DNA from: an uncultured Chloroflexota bacterium
GTDB lineage: Bacteria; Chloroflexota; Anaerolineae; Anaerolineales; Anaerolineaceae
Length of the DNA: 36,226 nucleotides
NCBI GenBank assembly: GCA_902774215.1
Contig: CACYHU010000019.1
Location: 1 to 36,226, forward strand
Direction: 5' to 3'
In this document: piece after piece, positions 1 through 6,665 of the stretch
How positions within the stretch are numbered: position 1 is the stretch's first letter
Layout of the letters: every line of letters begins with the position of its first letter
Notes under the pieces: model-generated
Database searches by the model: none
Seen by the model: the letters and a program-made list of their open reading frames with translations, nothing else
Told to the model about the DNA's origin: nothing
Position numbers and translations under genes: made by a program

Positions 1-1
1 T

Positions 2-1888
2 GCGGAAGGCAGCCAGACAACAGCCGGTGAAAGTGTCAACGAAGTAAGCAATGGCTGGATCATCAGAAATGCAGCCGGTGAAGACAGAACTGCGAACTTC
101 ACAAATGTTATTACCAATACCGGTAAGCTGACTGTGATGCAGAAGGCACTCACTATCACTGCAGATGGCTTCACGAGACCGTATGATGGTACACCGCTGA
201 CTGTGGATACTTACACAAGTACCGATCTTGCCGAAGGTGACAGCATTGAGTCTGTTACTATCACCGGCAGCCAGCTGAACGTCAGCAGGACCTTTGTCCC
301 GAACAACGTTCCTTCCGATGCTAAGATCGTGAATGCGGCGGGTGAGGATGTTACCGGAAGCTATAAGATCTCTTACCTCAATGGTTTGCTTGTCATAACG
401 CCGAAGACTCTGGAAGTCATGGCTGACAGCGCAAGAAAGGTCTATGACGGAACACCGCTGGTGAAGGATAGCTTTACCAGTACCGCTCTGGCTGATGGTG
501 ATGTGATCGAATCCGTTACCGTTACCGGAGAACGCACTGATGTAGGTGTATCTGACAATGTTCCGTCCGAGACAAGGATCGTGAATGCGGAAGGCAGAAA
601 TGTGACCGGCAACTACATTATCACAAATGTCCGCGGTAAGCTGACTGTGGAACCGCGCAGGATCGTCGTAAAGGCTGATAATGCGCAGAAGGAATTCGGA
701 CAGCTTGACGATACCTTCACTGCCACTGTGACCGGAACGATCGGTGACGACACCGTGGAATACGAATTCACTCGTGAAGAAGGCGAACAGCCGGGTACCT
801 ACACGATCACAGTTACCGGTAAAGAAAACCAGGGTAACTATGTGATTGACTTCCAGTCCGGTACCTTCACAATCACCTACAACCCGGCGGTTTATATCGT
901 AACAAAGGTTTGGGATGATGACAACAACCGTGATGGTATACGCCCGGTTTCCCTGCTCGTCACGCTGGTCGGTTCTGACGGTTCTGTACGGACACGGCGT
1001 CTGAGTGATGCAAATCAATGGAGAGCCTCTATCGATGATCTGTCTCTCTACTATGAAGGCAGCGAGGTCGTTTACACATGGTCCGAGGAAGAGGTTGATG
1101 GCTATACATCTGAAGCCCAGGTGAACGGTCATGTCACTACCTTCATCAACAAACATGAGATCGCAAGGACGTCTGTCAGCGTGAACAAGGTTTGGGATGA
1201 CATGGGCAATGCTGCCGGTGTCCGCCCCAGCTCTCTGAGTGTGGTCCTGCGCGGCAACGGTGGTCCGGTGTTCAGCGGATCTCTGAATGAAAGCAATGGC
1301 TGGACACTGTCTGTCGGCAACCTGCCCTTAAATGAGAATGGTCTGCCGATTGAATACACCTGGTCTGAACAGAGTTTGTTTGACGGTTATTATCCTGTCA
1401 GCAGTGTTCGCAGCGGCACCTCAACAACCTTTACGAACAGCAACCTGTATGACCTGACCATTCATTATGTTTATGCGAACAACGAGACAGCTGCACCGGA
1501 TTACACTGTACGTCAGCCGGCCGGTATGTCTTACGCGGTCGAGTCTCCGGTCATTGAAGGATATACGGCTAACCTGGTTTCTGTCGTTGGTGAACAGCCG
1601 GCACGCAACGTGATGTTCGCGGTGATTTATACACCTGAGGGAACACCGGTCGTTGCTCCGGAAACCGGACTGACTCCTGCTGTGGTCCCGACCTCATCTT
1701 CGACAGATAGGCCGCTCTTTGAGCCGGAAGTCCAGAAGGATGTACCTGAACCGCGTGTCAGTGTACCGGACGCGAAGCATCCGGTCGTGGTCACCAAACC
1801 TGACATCACGATCGACATTGACGATATGGAAACGGCTTTGGGCCTCGGCGAGGTCTTCACCTCCGGAAGCGGATTCGCTGTTGAATAA
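2..1888 (+). CDS. C-terminal part of a large MBG/Cna-B/MucBP repeat surface protein (5' truncated by window edge)
   Basis: The frame is open from the first bases of the window to a TAA at 1886-1888, so about 628 C-terminal residues are visible and the start lies upstream. From the first ATG at 134 there are two MBG-like repeats with the signature YDGTPL...GD.IESVT.TG...VTG.Y.I...G.L.V.P, and remnants of another before it. A third, divergent unit follows (about residues 170-250 from that ATG). Two Cna-B-type domains then begin VTKVWDDDNNRDG and VNKVWDDMGN, and a MucBP-like domain begins LTIHYVYANNE. The tail is rich in Pro/Val/Thr. These modules are known from extracellular adhesins and stalk-like surface proteins. 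No LPXTG motif, hydrophobic anchor or basic tail is present; the protein ends in an acidic stretch (IDIDDMETALGLGEV...FAVE). Role as an extracellular adhesin is inferred from domains. The following gene is separated by a terminator. Confidence 0.85.
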   Translation, partial: AEGSQTTAGESVNEVSNGWIIRNAAGEDRTANFTNVITNTGKLTVMQKALTITADGFTRPYDGTPLTVDTYTSTDLAEGDSIESVTITGSQLNVSRTFVPNNVPSDAKIVNAAGEDVTGSYKISYLNGLLVITPKTLEVMADSARKVYDGTPLVKDSFTSTALADGDVIESVTVTGERTDVGVSDNVPSETRIVNAEGRNVTGNYIITNVRGKLTVEPRRIVVKADNAQKEFGQLDDTFTATVTGTIGDDTVEYEFTREEGEQPGTYTITVTGKENQGNYVIDFQSGTFTITYNPAVYIVTKVWDDDNNRDGIRPVSLLVTLVGSDGSVRTRRLSDANQWRASIDDLSLYYEGSEVVYTWSEEEVDGYTSEAQVNGHVTTFINKHEIARTSVSVNKVWDDMGNAAGVRPSSLSVVLRGNGGPVFSGSLNESNGWTLSVGNLPLNENGLPIEYTWSEQSLFDGYYPVSSVRSGTSTTFTNSNLYDLTIHYVYANNETAAPDYTVRQPAGMSYAVESPVIEGYTANLVSVVGEQPARNVMFAVIYTPEGTPVVAPETGLTPAVVPTSSSTDRPLFEPEVQKDVPEPRVSVPDAKHPVVVTKPDITIDIDDMETALGLGEVFTSGSGFAVE

Positions 1889-1907
1889 AATCGTATAAAA
1901 TCTAAAG

Positions 1908-1940
1908 CAGCTGCCCGGATATTCCGGGCAGTTGTTCATT
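1908..1940 (+). terminator. Terminator-like hairpin after the surface protein gene
   Basis: Arms CAGCTGCCCGGA and TCCGGGCAGTTG form a 12-bp stem with one G:U pair around a 3-nt loop, 19 nt after the stop codon. The downstream T tract is short (TTCATT), so termination may be only moderate. Confidence 0.65.
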
Positions 1941-2046
1941 TAAGTGCGGTGTACTTGAATGAATTTAGGTTTACATATGATTTTATATGATATTAATCAC
2001 GAATATGTTATTACAAATATCATTATCCCTTTTTCAGGGTTTCGGA

Positions 2047-2052
2047 TAAAAT
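2047..2052 (+). promoter_or_regulatory. Weak -10 candidate for the CUT1 importer operon
   Basis: TAAAAT lies 16 nt before the CGTGC palindrome and about 110 nt before the Shine-Dalgarno site of the binding-protein gene. No convincing -35 sits at the right distance (2024-2029 reads TATCCC). Offered only because the operator would then overlap the transcription start region. Confidence 0.3.
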
Positions 2053-2067
2053 AAGTGACATGATGAA

Positions 2068-2081
2068 CGTGCTCGTGCACG
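2068..2081 (+). promoter_or_regulatory. Palindromic operator-like box CGTGC-N4-GCACG (copy 1, CUT1 importer)
   Basis: The 14-mer CGTGCTCGTGCACG has perfect 5-bp inverted arms around TCGT. Its exact reverse complement stands in the xylA leader at 16131-16144. The symmetry and position between promoter and gene fit a repressor site. The central CGT and flanking GT/AC resemble the AraR-type palindrome of Firmicutes, but the match is partial and the regulator is not identified. Confidence 0.6.
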
Positions 2082-2159
2082 GACATCCGTTTTTTGTAAT
2101 TCGTGTGATGAGCGGTGTCTGTCGTTTAGATCACGAAAAATAAAGGGAGGAATCTTATA

Positions 2160-2189
2160 ATGAAAAAATTTATCGGTCCTTCGCTATGA
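2160..2189 (+). other. Nine-codon remnant start (MKKFIGPSL-stop) preceding the sugar-binding protein ORF
   Basis: The only strong ribosome-binding site here (AAAGGGAGGA, about 2142-2152) serves ATG 2160, which begins like a signal peptide (Met-Lys-Lys) but stops at TGA 2187-2189. That stop overlaps ATG 2186 of the long ORF as ATGA, so coupled initiation is possible. Upstream of 2186 the long frame reads ...SFAMSASADG, like the end of a signal peptide. The simplest reading is an internal deletion that removed the hydrophobic core and shifted frame; an assembly or sequencing error would look the same. Confidence 0.6.
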
Positions 2190-3466
2190 GCGCGTCGGCT
2201 GACGGCAAAACCGTCATCAATGTCATGGCTTTCACTGATGAAGTCCCTGGCATGATCACAAAATATTTTGAAGCTCATCCGGATCTGGCTGAAAAATTTG
2301 ATGTGAACACCACAATCACTGCCACAACCGACGGCTTGTACCAGCCTGCTCTTGACCAGATGCTTGCAGCCGGTGAAGCTGATATTTATGCTGCGGAAGC
2401 TGCTTTTATTCTGAAATATGCTCAGGGTGACGCTGCTGAATTCGCTGCCGCTTACGAAGATCTGGGCATCGACGTTGCTGCTCTGACCGAAGCTGCTGAT
2501 ATCGCAGACTACACCATCCAGATCGGCACCCGCCCGTCCGATGGCAAACTGGTCGGCCTTGGCTATCAGGCTACCGGTGGTGCTTTCATTTATCGCCGCT
2601 CCATCGCCAAAGATGTCTGGGGCAATGATGATCCTGAATTCGTTGCTGAAAAGATCGGTGCCGGTTCCGGTAACTGGGATGCATTCTTCGCTGCAGCCGC
2701 GGAACTGAAGGATAAGGGTTATGCCATCGTCTCCGGTGACGGCGATATGTGGCACGCTGTTGAAAACAGCTCTGATGCTGGCTGGATCGTTGATGGTAAG
2801 CTGAACATCGATCCGAAGCGTGAAGCTTTCCTCGACTACTCCAAGACTCTTAAAGACAACGGCTATCATCACGATACCCAGGACTGGACCGAAGCATGGT
2901 ATGCTGATATGACCAAGGACGGCGGTGTATTCGGTTTCTTTGGCCCGGCATGGCTCATCAACTATGTTATGGCTCCGAACTGCGGTGCAGATGATAATTC
3001 TTCCTATGGCGACTGGGCAGTCTCCACATCACCTGTCGGTTTCTTCTGGGGCGGCACCTGGGTGCTGGCCGGTAAGAACGTTATCGGTACTGAAAAACAG
3101 GAAGTTATTGCTGACATCATCAAATGGATCACCCTCGATACTGATGACGAATCTCTGCAGTACAAATGGGCTAACGGCACTCTGAACGGCGAAGGCGGCA
3201 CGAAAGATACAGTTGCATCCGGTGTTGTCATGGCCAAATCCAATGGTGAAGTTGAATTCCTTGGCGGTCAGAACATGTTCGAAATGTTCGTCCCTGCCAA
3301 TTTTTATGCAAGCGGCTCCAACATGACCCAGTACGATGAAACCATCAACAACTGGTGGCGTGATGCTGTCCGCCAGTACACTGCCGGCAACCTCTCCCGC
3401 GAAGATGCGATCAACGCTTTCAAGCAGAATGTTGCTGACAACCTCGACGTCGAAGTCGACTTCTAA
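2186..3466 (+). CDS. CUT1-family sugar ABC transporter substrate-binding protein, signal peptide disrupted
   Basis: The 426-aa ORF encodes a complete mature extracellular solute-binding protein of the family 1/8 carbohydrate type. It begins ADGKTVINVMAFTDEVPGM after a few residues, contains the typical Trp- and Gly-rich C-lobe (WFGPAW-like FFGPAWLINYV, VGFFWGGTWVLAG) and ends after a helical tail. It should capture an oligo- or disaccharide for the two permeases downstream. As written it starts at ATG 2186 without a signal peptide; the good start and Shine-Dalgarno belong to ATG 2160 in another frame. If the disruption is real the protein would stay in the cytoplasm and the importer would lack its receptor. 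A terminator hairpin follows directly, consistent with high binding-protein expression relative to permeases. Substrate unknown; the shared operator with xylA suggests a xylan- or pentose-derived sugar. Confidence 0.85.
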   Translation: MSASADGKTVINVMAFTDEVPGMITKYFEAHPDLAEKFDVNTTITATTDGLYQPALDQMLAAGEADIYAAEAAFILKYAQGDAAEFAAAYEDLGIDVAALTEAADIADYTIQIGTRPSDGKLVGLGYQATGGAFIYRRSIAKDVWGNDDPEFVAEKIGAGSGNWDAFFAAAAELKDKGYAIVSGDGDMWHAVENSSDAGWIVDGKLNIDPKREAFLDYSKTLKDNGYHHDTQDWTEAWYADMTKDGGVFGFFGPAWLINYVMAPNCGADDNSSYGDWAVSTSPVGFFWGGTWVLAGKNVIGTEKQEVIADIIKWITLDTDDESLQYKWANGTLNGEGGTKDTVASGVVMAKSNGEVEFLGGQNMFEMFVPANFYASGSNMTQYDETINNWWRDAVRQYTAGNLSREDAINAFKQNVADNLDVEVDF

Positions 3467-3481
3467 AATCTGATTGTATTA

Positions 3482-3514
3482 GGGGAGGGATTTCTATATC
3501 CCTCCCTCTTTTTT
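3482..3514 (+). terminator. Intra-operon terminator/attenuator after the binding-protein gene
   Basis: GGGAGGGAT pairs with ATCCCTCCC (plus one G:U) around a 6-nt loop, followed by TCTTTTTT. Located 16 nt after the stop of the binding protein and before the permeases, so it probably lowers read-through into the permease genes. Confidence 0.85.
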
Positions 3515-3518
3515 CAGA

Positions 3519-3568
3519 AAAGACACAGCAACTCTGCTGCTGTTATAACAGGAGAGAGCTGTGTCTTT
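3519..3568 (+). other. Second hairpin between binding-protein and permease genes
   Basis: AAAGACACAGC (3519-3529) is exactly complementary to GCTGTGTCTTT (3558-3568), an 11-bp stem closing a 28-nt interior. It is not followed by a T tract, so it may protect or process the permease mRNA's 5' end rather than terminate. Function inferred only. Confidence 0.55.
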
Positions 3569-3603
3569 CCTGAATAAAATATAGAATGGGGAGGACAAAG
3601 CAC

Positions 3604-4527
3604 ATGGGTAAGAAAAAAAATACACTCAGTTATGCGAAGTATGGTTATCTCTTCAGTCTGCCGTTTGTTATTGTTTACGCGGTCTTTTCTCTCTATCCGA
3701 CGATTTATACAGCAATTCTCGGGTTTACGGATTGTAAAGGGCTCGGGAACAACAATTGGCATATCTACACTGAAGATATCTGGAGAAATTTCAGGACCAT
3801 CCTGAATAACAATACCTTCAAAACATCTTTGAGCAACACTGTCGTGATCTGGATCATGAACTTTATTCCGCAGATCCTGCTGGCGTTGCTGCTCACCGCC
3901 TGGTTTACCAGCAAGCGGAACCAGATCAAAGGACAGGGTTTCTTCAAGGTGGTCTTTTACATGCCGAATATCATCACCGCGGCTTCTGTGGCGATCCTGT
4001 TCAATACGCTGTTTGGATACCCGAAAGGACCGGTCAATGATCTTCTGGTTTCGTTCGGGCTGCGAAGTGAGCCTTTTTACTTTACCAACAGCAGTACCGC
4101 TTCCAGATGGATCATCGCCTTTATTCAGTTCTGGATGTGGTATGGATATACAATGATCATCCTGATCTCCGGCGTGCTGGGTATAAATCCGGAGATCTTT
4201 GAAGCGGCTGAAATTGATGGTGCCAATGACCGTCAGGTATTCTGGCGGATCACGATCCCGAATATCCGGACGATCCTTACCTATACGCTGATCACCTCCA
4301 TGATCGGTGGTTTGAACATGTACGATATGTCCCGGATGTTCAATAATGGTAATCCGAACAATTCAACCTTAACTGCTAATGTCTTCATATATAACCAGGC
4401 ATTTTCCGGCAGTTATATGTACAACCGTGCTGCTGCGGCCAGTATGATCATGTTTGTGATCATTGCTGTTCTTTCAGTCGTTGTCTTTTATCTGATGAGA
4501 GACAGAAATGAAAGGAGGGCCAAATGA
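3604..4527 (+). CDS. CUT1 sugar ABC transporter permease (MalF/UgpA-like)
   Basis: A 307-aa integral membrane protein with about six transmembrane segments (first at about residues 15-40). The binding-protein-dependent permease EAA loop, EAAEIDGANDRQVFWRITIP, lies at about residues 200-219 and contacts the ATPase. It forms the heterodimeric channel with the next gene for a sugar delivered by the upstream binding protein. Start chosen at ATG 3604 because GGGGAGGA (about 3588-3595) sits at a normal distance; an in-frame ATG at 3586 lies before that site and would have none. The stop overlaps the next start (ATGA). No ATPase gene is nearby, as is usual for CUT1 systems energised by a shared MsmX-type ATPase. 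Confidence 0.93.
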   Translation: MGKKKNTLSYAKYGYLFSLPFVIVYAVFSLYPTIYTAILGFTDCKGLGNNNWHIYTEDIWRNFRTILNNNTFKTSLSNTVVIWIMNFIPQILLALLLTAWFTSKRNQIKGQGFFKVVFYMPNIITAASVAILFNTLFGYPKGPVNDLLVSFGLRSEPFYFTNSSTASRWIIAFIQFWMWYGYTMIILISGVLGINPEIFEAAEIDGANDRQVFWRITIPNIRTILTYTLITSMIGGLNMYDMSRMFNNGNPNNSTLTANVFIYNQAFSGSYMYNRAAAASMIMFVIIAVLSVVVFYLMRDRNERRAK

Positions 4528-5375
4528 ACGGTCTTGAAAAAAGAAGCGGAAATCCCGTTTACAAGGCATTTATTTATATCGTCCTGATCATTCTTGCTAT
4601 ACTGAGCCTGTTCCCGTTCTATGTGATGGTCATCAATTCCACAAGAAGCACCACAGAGATCCAGCAGCACGCGGTGTCGCTGATTCCCTCAAGTTTCCTT
4701 GGTAACAACTGGAATGTACTTACCGGCAAGACCTTCAACCCGTACCGCGGGTTTATCAACTCTGTGGTTATCGCTGTCGGATGTACCGTCCTGACGATCT
4801 ATTTTTCCACACTGACAGCCTGGGCAATCGTAGCCTATGAATGGAAGCTGAAGAAGCCGTTCTTTACCTTCATTCTGGCTGTGATGATGATCCCGGGAAC
4901 GATCACCGCCATCGGTTTTTACCAGTTCATGTGGAAGATCGGTCTGACGAACAACTACCTGGCTTTGATCATCCCTGCTATTGCCGCACCGGGAACTGTG
5001 TTCTTTATGCGGCAGTATATGCTGTCAAGCTTCCCGATGGAGCTGCTTGACTCAGCCCGTATCGACGGCTCCGGCGAATTCAAGACCTTCAATGAAATCG
5101 CACTGCCGATCATGAAACCGGCTATGGCGACCCAGGCGATCTTCTGTTTTGTCGGTACCTGGAACCAGCTGTTTATGCCGAGTATCCTGCTCACCAAAAA
5201 TGATCTCTATACCATGCCGATGATGGTATCCCAGCTGAAAGGTGATATCTATAAGGTTGAATATGGTGCTGTTTATCTCGGCCTGACCCTGTCCGTGCTG
5301 CCGTTGTTTGTGATCTATTTTGCGCTGAGCAAATACATCATTGCCGGTGTTGCATTGGGAAGTGTAAAGGGATAA
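4524..5375 (+). CDS. CUT1 sugar ABC transporter permease (MalG/AraQ-like)
   Basis: A 283-aa membrane protein with an N-terminal membrane segment at about residues 13-36 (IYIVLIILAILSLFPFYVMV). The EAA-type loop ELLDSARIDGSGEFKTFNEI lies near residues 172-191, followed by ALPIMKPA. It is the second half of the channel with the preceding permease. ATG 4524 overlaps the upstream TGA by 4 nt and is preceded by GAAAGGAGGG, so translation is coupled. A strong terminator follows 35 nt after the stop. Family assignment is firm; the sugar is not readable from sequence. Confidence 0.93.
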   Translation: MNGLEKRSGNPVYKAFIYIVLIILAILSLFPFYVMVINSTRSTTEIQQHAVSLIPSSFLGNNWNVLTGKTFNPYRGFINSVVIAVGCTVLTIYFSTLTAWAIVAYEWKLKKPFFTFILAVMMIPGTITAIGFYQFMWKIGLTNNYLALIIPAIAAPGTVFFMRQYMLSSFPMELLDSARIDGSGEFKTFNEIALPIMKPAMATQAIFCFVGTWNQLFMPSILLTKNDLYTMPMMVSQLKGDIYKVEYGAVYLGLTLSVLPLFVIYFALSKYIIAGVALGSVKG

Positions 5376-5410
5376 ATTTATTTCTTATTCATGTTTTTTA
5401 TAATAAAATA

Positions 5411-5440
5411 GATGAGAGGCTTTTGTCCTCTCATCTTTTT
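5411..5440 (+). terminator. Rho-independent terminator after the CUT1 permeases
   Basis: GATGAGAGG pairs perfectly with CCTCTCATC around a 7-nt loop and is followed by TTTTT. The YesL gene starts only 13 nt downstream, so YesL is made from read-through or an embedded promoter. Confidence 0.9.
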
Positions 5441-5453
5441 ATCAGGAACACAT

Positions 5454-6119
5454 ATGGACCAGCGCGATAAACTGAAATCTTCATTCGGACGTTTTATGAG
5501 AGCGATGGCAGATCTGCTCATCCTCAATTTTCTGACTCTTTTCTGCTCTCTCCCTGTTATTACCATCGGACCTGCTTTGTGCGGCCTGTATACGGTAACG
5601 TTGAAAATTGCCCGGGATGAGCCGGTCGAAACCATCCGGATGTTTTTTGCCGCTTTTAAGAAAAACTTTTTTCAGGGATTGATCCTGGGATCGATTGCGG
5701 TATTTGGTGCCATCATCATTTATGTTGACGGTGTTTACGCTTTTTCCATCGAAGGAACTGCGAAGATCGTGTTCTGTATCGTCACGGGACTGATTGGATC
5801 TGTATGGCTGACTTATGTTTGTTATGTGTTCGCGCTTCAGGCACGCTATGAAAATTCAGTGAAAGGTCAAATCAGGAATGCTTTCCTTCTGGCCTTTGTT
5901 TCACCTCTGAAAACGGTCCTGATGTGGATCATCCTGGCAATTCCCGTTCTGTTGATCCTGTATCTTCCGCAAAGCTTCATCGCATACGCAAGTTCTCTCT
6001 TTATAATGTTTGGTATTTCCCTTCCCGTTTTCTGCAACAGCGTGATCCTCAGAGGTATCTTCGACCGCTTTGATCCGAAGGAATTGAGTAATAACGAAGA
6101 AGAATATAAAGTGGACTAA
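5454..6119 (+). CDS. YesL family (DUF624) membrane protein
   Basis: A 221-aa protein that opens MDQRDKLKSSFGRFMRAMADLLILNFL and continues with CSLPVITIGPALCGLYTV, the DUF624/YesL signature. About five transmembrane segments follow. YesL proteins are typically encoded beside CUT1 sugar importers and glycosidases in Firmicutes; their molecular role is unknown. Start set at ATG 5454 with AGGA at about 5444-5447. The upstream in-frame ATG at 5412 lies inside the terminator stem and would add a non-homologous head. It ends 22 nt before the convergent minus-strand gene, with no clear terminator between them. Confidence 0.88.
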   Translation: MDQRDKLKSSFGRFMRAMADLLILNFLTLFCSLPVITIGPALCGLYTVTLKIARDEPVETIRMFFAAFKKNFFQGLILGSIAVFGAIIIYVDGVYAFSIEGTAKIVFCIVTGLIGSVWLTYVCYVFALQARYENSVKGQIRNAFLLAFVSPLKTVLMWIILAIPVLLILYLPQSFIAYASSLFIMFGISLPVFCNSVILRGIFDRFDPKELSNNEEEYKVD

Positions 6120-6140
6120 GTATCAGGAGTTTATGTACCA

Positions 6141-6656
6141 TTAATCAACCAGAGCGGATATCAGCTGGGCGTATTTTTCTTCTGCATCAGTCCGGGCGAG
6201 AAGGTACAAATCGTCGATTCCGCAGCCTGAAAGCAGCGGAATTCCGCTTACCGGTATGGCTTCAGAGGCTTTCCCGATCCCGTTTGTCGATTGTTCAAAT
6301 TTCCGCGGATCTTCTGTAAAAAAAAGTCCGCTTTCTTTCCCGATAAGATCTGCGTCCAGCGCCGCAGCTGCATTCATACCCTGACCATCTTCACCGATTG
6401 CGAAACGAAAAACACGGAGCTGAACTGCAGTGGTACCATCCCCGTTTTGATCCTTTCCTATCCCTTCCAGCACACTTTTGATCCGCTCAAGCTGTTCTTC
6501 GGAAAAATCCCGGGGAGAAACGATTGCGGCATGATAGTCGCTCTCAACAGACTGGCGCTGTATCAGGAAATAATAAATTCCCACAGCCAAAACAGCCAGA
6601 ACAACGATCACGGGTATTTTATAGTAATACCAGAAATTCTGCAGCCATTTTTTCAT
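6141..6656 (-). CDS. Small membrane-anchored protein of unknown function
   Basis: A 171-aa protein with a short basic/aromatic N-terminus (MKKWLQNFWYYYK), one transmembrane helix (about residues 14-32, IPVIVVLAVLAVGIYYFLI) and a soluble domain outside the membrane. The domain carries DQNGDG near residue 70, resembling the start of a calcium-binding EF-hand/dockerin loop, though no second helix pattern is obvious. No family recognised. It lies 9 nt downstream of the GGDEF gene on the same strand and is almost certainly co-transcribed with it, so it may act in the same membrane signalling process. Confidence 0.75.
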   Translation of the reverse strand: MKKWLQNFWYYYKIPVIVVLAVLAVGIYYFLIQRQSVESDYHAAIVSPRDFSEEQLERIKSVLEGIGKDQNGDGTTAVQLRVFRFAIGEDGQGMNAAAALDADLIGKESGLFFTEDPRKFEQSTNGIGKASEAIPVSGIPLLSGCGIDDLYLLARTDAEEKYAQLISALVD

Positions 6657-6665
6657 TTTGAATAT

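Noticed and set aside
2160-2189. MKKFIGPSL as a regulatory leader peptide
   Set aside because: The MKK start with an optimal Shine-Dalgarno and the signal-peptide-like residues in the other frame fit a broken signal peptide better than an attenuation leader; no runs of regulatory codons or alternative hairpins seen.
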